The position numbers and the translations under genes are program-made. From Willaertia magna (lineage: Eukaryota; Heterolobosea; Eutetramitea; Acrasida; Naegleriidae), in NCBI GenBank assembly GCA_902984215.1, contig CADWAF010004219.1, positions 1-14,930 on the forward strand: a stretch of 14,930 nucleotides of DNA, read 5' to 3'. Positions 7,398 to 14,930 of this stretch are shown here, in pieces (position 1 is the stretch's first letter; each line of letters starts with the position of its first letter). The notes beneath the pieces were generated by a model. The model did no database searches, had not been told where the DNA came from, and saw nothing but the letters and a program-made list of their open reading frames with translations.

Positions 7398-9407
7398 ATG
7401 AGTCAAGCCTATAAAAAACCTTCCGTTGAAGTAGAAGAAGATGATAATGAATGGACTGATATGGATGATGATGGTGGTGATTTCTTTAATGAAGAAGATG
7501 AACAACAATTCCAACAACAATACCAAGAAGAAGAACAAGCCATTCACACTAATAACTCTACTACTAGCTCTACTAATAATAATGAAAAACAACAACAACA
7601 AGCAGTAGTAATAAATGAAAATGAAGAAGATCATAAAAATTGGGGAGATGAACAAGAAGAAGAAGATGAAAAGAAATTACATGAACAACAAAACAATCAA
7701 CAAGAAAAACAACAACAAGAACAATTTAAAAATAATAATCAAAGACAATCACAACAACAACAATACAATAACAAGCCTTATAATCAAAAGTATCAAAGAC
7801 AACAATACAATAACAATAATCAACAACAACAAGGTGGTTTTAGAGAAAATAATAATTATCAACAAAGAAAGACATTTAATAATAATAATGGTGGTAATAA
7901 TTATAATAATCAACAACAATTTGGAAATGTTAAATATCAACAAGAACAACAACAACAAGGAAATTATAGAAGATTTAATAATAATAATAACTATAACAAC
8001 AACACCAATACCAAATCTACTTTTACAAACAATAATAACACTACAAACAATACTAGTTCTAATAATAATAACAATGTTAACACTAATCCTGTTAATAATG
8101 TTAACAATAACAATAGTAATAATAATGGAGAAAAGAAAGTTACACCATCTGCTTTTTATTCAAATGCTAATATGAATGCAAATAATAATAATAATAATAA
8201 ATTTAATAGAAGAAATGATAATAGAAATGATTTACATAATAATAATAACAATCAACAACAAATTATTACCGTAAATACTTCTAATAATAATACTCAAAAC
8301 AATAATAATGCCACAACTTATCAAAATAATAATAAATTTAATCACACCAATAGAAGAGAATTTAATAATCAAACTAATAATCAAAATACCAATTATAGAA
8401 AAGAATTTAATAATCAAAATAATAATAATCAGAATAATAATCAAAATATGAAACAACAACCTTCCTATTATGGAAAAGATGGAAATAATGGAAAGAAGGA
8501 AAATAAAATTTATAAAAAGAAAAGAAGTGAAGAAGAATTGATAAGTTATTTAAAAATTATTTTAACAAAGATTAATACAATGTTTCAAAAGATTACAACT
8601 GGAAATATTCCAAATATAGAAAGATATGAACATTATAGACATAAATTATTATATCATTTCGTAAATTATTCAACATCAATTAAATGTCAACAAGAATTTA
8701 TTGATTTATTATATGAATATGCAATTGAATATAATATGATTAATGTTATTTCAAATATTTTAAAAGATTTATTAGATTTTAATTTATATCAATTAAATAT
8801 TGATGTAATTAATGAATTAAAAAAGAAAGTAGCATTAAAATGTCAATTAGGATTTATTTATCAATTACCTAATTTAGAAAATAAGAAATTAACATTTGAT
8901 GAAGAATATAAATTTATTAAAAAAAAAGAAAATATTATTTGTTTTATTGGAAAATTAATTTATAATAGAGTATTAGATAAAATTATTGCTTTTAAAATTT
9001 TAGATGAATTATTACAACAAAATACTTTACAAAATAATTCTTTACAACAAAATATAAATGATAATATTGAAATAAAAGGAAAATTTATTATTCAATTTTT
9101 AAATATTGTTGGAGAAGTAATTGATGGAATTACAAATCAAAAACAAATGGATATTTATTTTAATAGATTTAAAGAAGAATTTATAAATAATGAAAATTTA
9201 TCATTTATTTTAAGAATGGAATTTAAAAAATTAATGGAATTAAGAGAGAATGATAAATGGATTCAATCTGATAAACAAATTGAATTACTTCAAGTTAAAT
9301 TGGAAGTTTTGGATTTGGAAAAGAAATTAGAGGAATGGGAAAGTTATTATGAAAAGGCTAACGTATCATTATCACAAACAACAACAAGTAACAATAATAC
9401 CAAATAA
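7398..9407 (+). CDS. N/Q-rich protein with C-terminal MIF4G-type domain
   Basis: The 669-residue protein has three parts. An acidic start (about 8-36, E-V-E-E-D-D ... M-D-D-D-G-G-D) is followed by a long Gln/Asn-rich low-complexity region (about 36-365) encoded by CAA, AAT and AAC runs. The C-terminal helical domain (about 375-625) ends with M-E-L-R-E-N-D-K-W (L-R at 615-616), which matches the L-R-x-N-x-W signature closing MIF4G domains of eIF4G, PAIP1, NOM1 and relatives. Preceding helices such as I-G-K-L-I-Y-N-R-V-L-D-K-I-I-A-F fit that HEAT-like fold. A short coiled coil follows. MIF4G proteins scaffold translation initiation or mRNA-processing complexes. The low-complexity arm could drive condensate formation, which is inference. 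Which MIF4G subfamily it belongs to cannot be decided here. Confidence 0.65.
   Translation: MSQAYKKPSVEVEEDDNEWTDMDDDGGDFFNEEDEQQFQQQYQEEEQAIHTNNSTTSSTNNNEKQQQQAVVINENEEDHKNWGDEQEEEDEKKLHEQQNNQQEKQQQEQFKNNNQRQSQQQQYNNKPYNQKYQRQQYNNNNQQQQGGFRENNNYQQRKTFNNNNGGNNYNNQQQFGNVKYQQEQQQQGNYRRFNNNNNYNNNTNTKSTFTNNNNTTNNTSSNNNNNVNTNPVNNVNNNNSNNNGEKKVTPSAFYSNANMNANNNNNNKFNRRNDNRNDLHNNNNNQQQIITVNTSNNNTQNNNNATTYQNNNKFNHTNRREFNNQTNNQNTNYRKEFNNQNNNNQNNNQNMKQQPSYYGKDGNNGKKENKIYKKKRSEEELISYLKIILTKINTMFQKITTGNIPNIERYEHYRHKLLYHFVNYSTSIKCQQEFIDLLYEYAIEYNMINVISNILKDLLDFNLYQLNIDVINELKKKVALKCQLGFIYQLPNLENKKLTFDEEYKFIKKKENIICFIGKLIYNRVLDKIIAFKILDELLQQNTLQNNSLQQNINDNIEIKGKFIIQFLNIVGEVIDGITNQKQMDIYFNRFKEEFINNENLSFILRMEFKKLMELRENDKWIQSDKQIELLQVKLEVLDLEKKLEEWESYYEKANVSLSQTTTSNNNTK
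7490..8460 (+). repeat. Low-complexity CAA/AAT trinucleotide tracts
   Basis: Interrupted runs of CAA, AAT and AAC encode the Gln/Asn-rich arm of the MIF4G protein. Synonymous switches (AAT/AAC) break the runs, so this is not one pure microsatellite. The tracts create long spurious ORFs in other frames. Confidence 0.85.
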
Positions 9408-10987
9408 ACGCTTATTTTTTTTGAGTGGAAATTTTTCAAGTTCGCGCAATTTCTGCACGAAAAAAAAAAACAAATTTTTGAACACGAAAAACAAATTGTT
9501 ACCTTTTTAGGTGACAACAAAAAAGGAAATAAAAATTAAATAAAAAAAATTTATTACAAAAATACAAAAAATAGCCCTCCCTCCTCCCACCGACCAACCC
9601 TGACCGGTTACTTACCTATTTCAATTTCTTCTTCAACATTTATAGCTCTTTAGTGAGAGCTTTTACTCTTTCTCCTAAACAGAGGACCTTTTCTTCTAAA
9701 TCCATATCATCCCATTCTTCGTCCTCTTCTTCACTATCTTCTTCTTCCTCACTACTACTACTAATCAATTGAGGATCTTCCTCATTCAAATCTCTAATAA
9801 TATTTGTCTCATTATCCTTTGTTTCCTTAAACAAGCTAGCGTTGTAATCCAGCATTTCTAAATCTGACAGCTTGTTATTCTTCAACTCTTCTCTAATTTC
9901 CTCATTTCTCTGTTCCTTAGTAGTTGTTGTTGTTATCACATTACCATTTCCAACAGTAGTTCCACTAACTTCACCACTACTTCCAACTGTAGTTCCACCG
10001 ATGTCACCAGTACTACTTCCAGCATCAGTAATTTCAGCAGCTGCCTTCTTTTTCTTAGGAAAGTACTTGTTTAATCCCATCTTCTTAGCAACGCTTTCAG
10101 CTGTTTCTACAATACCCAATTGTTGAATATACTCGCCTACAATTCCTACAACTGCTTCACCATTAACACGAAAAGGCAAACTCTATAAACTTAAACTACA
10201 TTCCTCCTTTTTCTTCTTCAATTCCTCCTTCTTCTTCTTGTTTGCCTCGCTCAACCTTTTCTTCTCTGCAAAGGCTTCCTTCTTCCTTTTTTTCTGTTCG
10301 TCGTTCTTCAACTTCTTTTCATCTCTAACCTTCTTCTTTTCTGAGACCCTAATGTGACATCTCTCATAGTCACAATTCCCATTACACTCCTTATATCCTA
10401 ATGCTTCACAGTTCTTTTTATTGTGCCCGGCCTTCTTGTGGCATTGAGTACAATAATTACTCATCTTTAATTATAATTAATAAATAATTAAATAATAAAA
10501 AAACTTACCTTTAATAAATTTAAAATTAAAATTATAAATAAATATATATTTATATTTAAATAAATAAATAAAATAATTAATAACTTACGGTTGTTTGGTT
10601 GTTTTTAGCCACGAAAACAACCTTCTTATTCCTTCCTTTACTAGGAGAGAAAGTTCCAACGTGAACGAAACTGCTATTCTACTTTGTTTCGTTGGAACTA
10701 CCATTATCAGTGGAACTGGTGGCATTGTTTTGAGTTCTACTATTTACTTGTGGAATTGATTGTTATTGTGGTACCCATCCATAATGTTCTTGTTGTGGTT
10801 AGGTGTACGGATACCCGTAATAACCAAAACCCATTGGAGGAGGAACTTGGGAATACATCATTGGATGATGTACTTGTTGAGGAGTTTGAGGATACATCAT
10901 TGGAGGATGTTGAAATGGATTAACACCACCATGTAATTGTTGAGTTGGTAGTGTCATTGGTTCTTGTGATGGATGTTGTTGAGACAT
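9372..10987 (-). pseudogene. P/Q-rich zinc-knuckle coiled-coil gene, interrupted only by in-frame stops
   Basis: Three segments join in phase. Exon A is 10987-10589 (133 codons, starts M-S-Q-Q-H-P, P/Q/M/Y-rich). A 124-nt intron lies at 10588-10465 (donor GTAAGT). Exon B is 10464-9616, with a CX2CX5HX4C knuckle (C-T-Q-C-H-K-K-A-G-H-N-K-K-N-C), a Lys/Glu-rich helix, a LisH-like stretch (Y-I-Q-Q-L-G-I-V-E-T-A), an acidic patch and a coiled coil. A 163-nt intron follows (donor GTAAGT, acceptor TTTTTTTCGTGCAG). Exon C is 9452-9372, K-L-R-E-L-E-K-F then stop TGA. The frame is broken by TAA, TAA and TAG in exon A and TAG (10185-10183), TAA (9642-9640) and TAG (9618-9616) in exon B, with no frameshift. 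Each could derive from a Gln codon. It is divergent from the transposase, so it may be the element's second gene. Alternatively the 93-codon ORF at 10464-10183 stands alone. Exon C overlaps the MIF4G 3' end antisense and is the least certain. Confidence 0.45.
9575..9600 (-). other. Possible G-quadruplex motif
   Basis: The + strand has CCCTCCCTCCTCCC followed by ACCGACCAACCC, so the - strand carries four GGG runs plus extra GG pairs within 26 nt. In DNA this A/T-rich it stands out. It lies 15 nt past the splice donor at 9615 on the - strand, in the putative second intron of the zinc-knuckle gene. Folding and function are inference. Confidence 0.4.
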
Positions 10988-11014
10988 TTTTCTGTTGCTT
11001 ATCCATCAATAGAA

Positions 11015-11043
11015 TTTGGCGCGCAAACCATTTCCCGCCAAAA
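11015..11043. promoter_or_regulatory. Paired E2F-like sites in a divergent promoter
   Basis: TTTGGCGCGC (11015-11024) and TTTCCCGCCAAAA (11031-11043) both match the E2F/DP consensus TTTSSCGC. They lie in the 74 bp between the - strand zinc-knuckle ORF (ATG at 10987) and the + strand transposase ORF (ATG at 11062). The match is visible in sequence; control by the cell cycle is inference. Confidence 0.45.
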
Positions 11044-11061
11044 TATTGTTCAACTTAAAAA

Positions 11062-12189
11062 ATGACAAAAGCAACAACCAAACAAAAAGAAAGAGCAAAA
11101 CGTATTAAGTCCAAATTATTGGACTTGCAAAGAAAAATAGGTAATGTCGCCTTCTACAAACCTAAATCAAACCGAGCTCTTGCTAGAGAGTTTGGTTGTA
11201 ATGAATCCACCATCTGTTACTGGAAGAAGAAAACCTCAGACCCTTTTTTTCATAGCAATACACATAGTGGTTTCCGATATTTCAAGTATACCACCAGAAC
11301 TAAGCGCTTTGCGGAGTACATCTTAATAAAGTATGCTAAAAGATTTCCCTGCACCAGCCTTTCCGATTTTTAAACAATCTTAGTTGCTTACAATATCTTC
11401 TATTCCAATTCAACCATTCGCGAAATCTTCGTTGTGAATAGTTACAGTTACAAGAAACCCTCCTACAAGCATAAATTGAAGTTCACTAAATACAATGTAA
11501 GGAAATACTTTGAATACACACAAGCTATATGTGTATTAGCCTTACAAGTGAACTAGGAAAAGCTTAAGTTCTGTGACGAGAGCCATTTTGTTTCCTGAGT
11601 AATGTTCAACAATAAAGGAATTAGATCAAAAGGACAACGTGTTTGTGTAATAGCTGACCCCAAAGATTTGAAAACTAGTGTCTCTATGACACTTTTAACT
11701 ACCTTGAATAATGAGGCACCAATATATTATGAGCTCAGACGAAATTCCAACACACAACACGATTTTCTAGAGTTTGTAAAAAGTTGTGTTGAACAAGGTC
11801 ATCTAGTTCAAGGAGATTACCTCATTTTAGACAATACTTCCATTCATGGTGCTTATGCTACGTTTGAAGAGCTACACAATTTGTTGACAAGAACAGGGGT
11901 TTGCTTAATCTATTTACCAAGATACAGTTTAGAACTGAATTTTTGCGAGAACATTTTTCATTCTATCAAAGCTAGAATTTGTAATGTTCGTTTCTTAAGG
12001 AGTGATACATTATTTGAAACCTTAATTGACGAATGTGCTGCAACTGTAACCCATGAAACAGTGTGGAATTGCTACTACCACTGTATTTATCATTTTAAAC
12101 ATGAATTGGGTAGAAAATTAAGAGATATTCAACAAGGAGTGAGGGGACGTATAGTACATTACAACGACATTGTTAATAATTTAAATTAA
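11062..12189 (+). pseudogene. Tc1/mariner-IS630 (DDE) transposase with three in-frame stops
   Basis: One reading frame runs the whole length (375 codons plus TAA) and is interrupted by TAA (11371-11373), TAG (11554-11556) and TGA (11596-11598), with no frameshift. The N-terminal third has a helix-turn-helix, S-N-R-A-L-A-R-E-F-G-C-N-E-S-T-I-C-Y-W. The catalytic triad is recognisable: first Asp in K-F-C-D-E-S-H-F, second in L-I-L-D-N-T-S-I-H, and Glu in L-E-L-N-F-C-E-N. By my count 38 residues separate the second Asp from the Glu (a DD38E-type spacing). The proline-rich landmark before the Glu is L-P-R-Y-S-L-E-L-N, close to the usual L-P-P-Y-S-P-x-L-N. Size and motifs are typical for the superfamily. 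The open 195-codon ORF from 11602 is only its C-terminal half. No terminal inverted repeats were found by eye. Confidence 0.85.
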
Positions 12190-12535
12190 ATAAAAACTTA
12201 CCTGCAATCTGTTCTTTAAAATTTAACCCCCATGTACTTACCTTACGCCTCTCCAACAATGACCCCTTTTTGATTCCCACTTTATTGTTTGGTGAGGGGC
12301 CAGAACACTTTTGCTTTGTTTGGTACTTATTTTTTTTAACGATCAAATTTTTATTAATAAACGTTAAACTTTTTGACAACCTACTCTAAAAAGTAGTCTA
12401 TAAAAAGCACGTGAAAAAAGTGCGCAGACTTGAAAAGTTTCTACTGTATGAGTGGAAATGTATTTTGTAAAAATTTGGAATGTTGAAAGACTACAAGTGT
12501 TTATGTTGTGTAAGTTAAATTGCTTGTAAACTATT
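12190..12535. other. Spacer between transposase and 5S rRNA; possible - strand exon with two donors
   Basis: On the - strand an ORF from 12379 (M-S-K-S-L-T-F-I-N-K-N) runs into AAG|GTAAGT (intron base 12241). Another consensus donor, GCAG|GTAAGT (intron base 12201), follows 40 nt later, so the intervening piece is itself GT...AG. This could be a 5' exon of the - strand zinc-knuckle gene, with the transposase inside its first intron, or splice-site debris. Further right I see only a short hairpin (CTACTCTAAAAAGTAG near 12381-12396) and a CACGTG near 12409. Confidence 0.3.
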
Positions 12536-12653
12536 ACCTAGTATCTACCACTGTGAAAGCACCTCATCCCGTCCGATTTGAGAAGTTAAGCACAGTAGAA
12601 GTACATTAGTACTGAGATAGGAGACTTCTCGGAAACCTGTAGTGCTGTAGATT
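12536..12653 (+). rRNA. 5S ribosomal RNA
   Basis: The segment aligns with the eukaryotic 5S pattern: C-C-T-A ... T-C-T-A-C-C-A-C near the start, GTCCGAT in loop B/C, AGAAGTTAAGCAC (internal A box), GAGATAGGAGACTTCTCGG (C box) and the end AAACCTGTAGTGCTGTAGAT. About 118 nt from ACCTAG to GTAGAT is normal for 5S. The exact 5' end is uncertain: ATCTAC at 12543 pairs perfectly with the 3' GTAGAT, but would make the RNA unusually short. A T7 tract follows at once. It would be transcribed by RNA polymerase III from internal promoters. It is a single copy here. Confidence 0.85.
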
Positions 12654-12658
12654 TTTTT
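12652..12658 (+). terminator. Pol III terminator of 5S rRNA
   Basis: Seven T residues directly follow the 5S 3' end, the normal RNA polymerase III stop signal. Confidence 0.75.
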
Positions 12659-12659
12659 A

Positions 12660-13638
12660 TGATGAATTAAAGTGAGTTTTAGGGTTATGGGTATTGTTAT
12701 TGTTTTTTATTAATTATGGAAACCGCCTGTTTAACTTTTAATTGTAATAATAACAGTTAAATAAAATTAAAAGCTAAAAATATTAAATTGTTAACAGTAC
12801 TATTTATAATATATGATATTTTATAATTATAAATAATTTTTTATTATTAATCATTCATTTCTAACCTCAAATATTTCACTTTATAATTTTATTTAATTTT
12901 TAGTAAATATATTTTTAATTTTTTGTTTACTTAAAATTTATTTAATGTTTTTATTTTAAATTAAAAATAATTGTTGTTGCAGTAAATAAGCTTGTTGTAT
13001 TTTAATAATTATTATTTAAATTATTTTATAAAAAAGTTGTACAAACTATTTTTTTAAATAAAAACTTAAACCTAACTAACAATAATTGATTTTAATATAA
13101 AAAATATAAAAATAAACTTAATAATTTTTTTTATTAATATAAACCACAATTATTTATAAAAAACATAAAAAAAGTCATAATATTTTTTAAATTATTTTTT
13201 AAGAATTATATTAAATTTTTTTGTATTATTTTTAATTTTAATATAATATTATATTAAAATAATATTAAAAGAATTTACTAATTTAATTTAATAATAAAAT
13301 AATTGAATATTTTTTATAAAAAATAATATTATAGCTAAAATATGATAAGTTATATTAAAAAATTTAATTATATAATGTATAAATTTGAAAAAAAATAATA
13401 ATAATATTTTAAAAAATTATTATTTTTATTGTATAGTGATTTGTTTTTTAATATTGAATATTAAAATAAGTAATAAAGAAATTAGTGATGAAAAAAGTAA
13501 TTAATAAAAATTAGTTTATTTAGTTTGAAGTTATTTTTTTAAATTTTTAAAAAAAATTTAAAGTCTTAAAAATTTTTCAAATTTTTAAAATCTTATATAA
13601 TCATATAATTTTAAAAAATAAAGTTTTAATATATAAAA
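12660..13638. other. A/T-only intergenic desert
   Basis: Almost a kilobase of nearly pure A/T with many short A and T runs and small palindromes. There is no sustained reading frame, RNA-like block or recognisable repeat unit. It separates the 5S gene from the tRNA/thioesterase region. Confidence 0.7.
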
Positions 13639-13791
13639 ATGGATATTATATTAGATTTTAATAGTAATAATATTAATAGACATATAAATATAAAACTAAG
13701 AAATTACGAATCGTTTTTTGATTTATATAAATATTTAATTAATCTGAGATTTTGGCGTAGTACATTTATTTTCAAGCACATTTTTGAATAA
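13639..13791 (+). CDS. Possible 50-codon small ORF in the A/T desert
   Basis: ATG at 13639 to TAA at 13789-13791 gives M-D-I-I-L-D-F-N-S-N-N-I-N-R-H and ends F-W-R-S-T-F-I-F-K-H-I-F-E. It contains Trp, Cys-free basic residues and codons with more G/C than the flanks, which is unusual in this desert. It could be a small gene or the N-terminal remnant of a dispersed gene family. No domain is recognisable. A chance ORF remains quite possible. Confidence 0.25.
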   Translation: MDIILDFNSNNINRHINIKLRNYESFFDLYKYLINLRFWRSTFIFKHIFE

Positions 13792-13818
13792 AAATTCCTA
13801 CGTTTTATATGCAATCGA

Positions 13819-13890
13819 GCCTCCCTAGCTCAGTCGGTAGAGCGTTGGGCTTTTAACCCAACGGTCGTGGGTTCGAGCCCCACGGAAGGC
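13819..13890 (+). tRNA. tRNA-Lys (anticodon TTT)
   Basis: The 72-nt cloverleaf has acceptor GCCTCCC pairing with GGAAGGC (one C-A mismatch), a D-arm with A box TAGCTCAGTCGGTAGAG, anticodon stem TTGGG/CCCAA with loop CTTTTAA (anticodon 13852-13854), and T-arm GTGGGTTCGAGCCCCAC, which is also the B box. There is no intron and CCA is not encoded. The TTT anticodon reads AAA/AAG, suiting the Lys-AAA-rich genes nearby. Confidence 0.95.
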
Positions 13891-13900
13891 GTAGAAAATA

Positions 13901-13907
13901 TTTTTTT
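13901..13907 (+). terminator. Pol III terminator of tRNA-Lys
   Basis: A T7 tract lies 10 nt after the tRNA 3' end. Only 35 bp separate the tRNA from the stop codon of the convergent thioesterase gene. Confidence 0.75.
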
Positions 13908-13925
13908 CCACCAAAATAACCATCT

Positions 13926-14889
13926 TTACTTTAAGTAAGGTACAATATTTTCAATAAACCACTCTTCCGTAAATTTCAAATGATCTCCTTCTGTTTCCAA
14001 AAACACCAACTTCCCACTTTCATCCATTTCCTTCAATCCCAACCAATCTTCTCTATACAATTGTGTTTCCCTTAAACTTAAAACCTTTCTATCACTATCT
14101 TCACTATAAAACCCAAACCATTCACTTTCAATTGGTTGTACAAAAGAATCTTGTAAAAATTTAACCATTACAAATCTATTTAAACTTTTTAAATTGAATT
14201 TATAAGTTTCATTCTTAAATTGTTTTTCGTTATTTATATCCGGTAAAAAGACACATTGATTTAAATATTCTTCTTTCTTATTTAGGAATGGATCATGCCA
14301 ATATTCTGCTTGGACAAGTGTTTGTTGAACGATATTCCAGTAAACGCCAATGTCAATTAGATTTCTGATATATTCACAAATGGTATGGTTTACACCGATA
14401 CATTTTGGTAAACCGAATACTCCTTGATGTTGTCCGCCAATGGAAATTAAATTGTGTACTTTTGGTTGATTACAACGTTGTACGTAAGCTCTTTATATTT
14501 TATTTTTAAAATTTTATGGTTTAAAATTTGTGGTTTTTATTGTAAAGTTATTGTAAAAAAAATATTTTGTAAATTTTGTAAAAAATTGTTATTGTTGTTA
14601 AAAAAAATTATAGACATTTAAAAAATTTAAAAAAATTATATAAAAAAAATTGTAAACTTTACCTTAAAAATTGACTTCCTTGTGAAAATCCAATTGCATT
14701 AAAACCATTTTGTAAATTTTTATCTTGTTTTAATTGATTACAAACAATTTCAATTTGTTTATTTATATTTAATAAATATGAATTTTTAACATCTTCTTCA
14801 ATTGAATTACCAATACGAATAGAATGAATATATAAATTTGTGTTATTTTTAAATTGTGATTTAATTAAATTTTCAATTTTACCCATTGA
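13926..14889 (-). CDS. Palmitoyl-protein thioesterase (PPT1-like), 5' part outside window
   Basis: Two exons join in phase: 14889-14663 and 14490-13926, around a 172-nt A/T-rich intron (14662-14491, donor GTAAAG, acceptor ATAAAG). Together they give 263 residues homologous to PPT1, the lysosomal alpha/beta-hydrolase that removes S-acyl groups from proteins. The catalytic triad is complete: Ser in G-F-S-Q-G, Asp in F-L-Q-D-S-F-V, His in E-G-D-H-L-K-F. Other family landmarks are I-S-I-G-G-Q-H-Q-G-V-F-G-L-P, Q-A-E-Y-W-H-D-P and S-E-W-F-G-F-Y. The Met at 14886 is not the start: it matches an internal Ser-Met-Gly of the family, and AATAG|TCAATGG provides an acceptor just upstream. About 45 residues, including the signal peptide and the H-G-M-G-D region, should lie in exon(s) beyond the right edge. 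Confidence 0.92.
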
Positions 14890-14930
14890 CTATTTTAAAT
14901 TTATTATTTTAAATAGTTAAATAATCAAAA

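Noticed and set aside
7389..8459. Several ORFs in other frames of the N/Q-rich gene (7389-7655 -, 7615-8175 +, 7749-7958 -, 8232-8459 -)
   Set aside because: They are shadows of CAA/AAT trinucleotide runs, giving poly-I/N/T or poly-L/I proteins with no domain.
7490..8460. CRISPR-like or satellite array
   Set aside because: The repeats are irregular trinucleotide runs within a coding frame, with no spacer structure.
9872..10126. + strand 84-codon ORF, and 10684-10923 +
   Set aside because: They are antisense to the knuckle gene, whose - strand reading has clear compositional domains.
10638..10652. 15-base match TTTACTAGGAGAGAA shared with 857-871 and 3553-3567
   Set aside because: It codes F-S-P-S-K on the - strand in both contexts, but similarity ends at once on each side, so it is more likely coincidence than a repeat.
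10654..10696. Inverted repeat GTTCCAACG ... CGTTGGAAC
   Set aside because: It lies inside the knuckle-gene exon A and the arms match only partly; no target duplication or element boundary was seen.
11144..11326. + strand 60-codon ORF in another frame of the transposase
   Set aside because: It overlaps the helix-turn-helix frame, which carries the recognisable motif.
1..14930. Genome-wide reassignment of UAA/UAG to Gln
   Set aside because: MIF4G (very Gln-rich), DUF4336 and thioesterase genes contain no internal UAR and stop at TAA followed by non-coding sequence.

Overview
This window looks like nuclear DNA from a very AT-rich unicellular eukaryote. The signs are short GT-AG introns (42 nt in the cyclase fragment, 172 nt in the thioesterase gene), long Asn/Gln tracts, a Pol III 5S rRNA gene, an intronless tRNA-Lys and intergenic DNA of almost pure A/T. 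A heterolobosean amoeba (Willaertia/Naegleria type) is my best guess: a class III nucleotide cyclase with a TPR-like tail beside N/Q-rich proteins and a family GT15-type enzyme fits that group. A dictyostelid or an early-diverging fungus is not excluded. The lineage is inference.

Positions 1-5263 are a segmental duplication. Each unit carries the 3' end of a nucleotide-cyclase gene (+ strand) facing a GT15-like alpha-mannosyltransferase gene (- strand). Unit A (1-1740) holds a mannosyltransferase that has lost its first 276 codons and is fused head-to-head to unit B at 1740/1741. Unit B (from 1741) holds a full-length 557-codon gene. The first base of the window equals the first base after the junction, so either a 1740-bp tandem array or an assembly join is possible. 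The copies also differ by two mobile-element insertions with filled and empty sites visible side by side: a 103-bp piggyBac-like MITE at TTAA in unit A, and a 927-bp element with TIRs and a 5-bp target duplication in unit B.

Positions 5264-9407 are ordinary host genes: a membrane-anchored DUF4336 (metallo-beta-lactamase-like) protein on the - strand, divergent from an N/Q-rich MIF4G-domain protein on the + strand.

Positions 9372-12400 look like a decayed mobile-element island. A Tc1/mariner-IS630 (DDE) transposase is on the + strand, divergent from a P/Q-rich zinc-knuckle coiled-coil gene on the - strand. Both are broken only by in-frame stops, with no frameshift seen, and their shared promoter has two E2F-like sites.

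Positions 12536-14930 hold a 5S rRNA gene, an A/T desert with one possible 50-codon ORF, tRNA-Lys(TTT), and the C-terminal exons of a palmitoyl-protein thioesterase (PPT1-like) gene that continues beyond the right edge.
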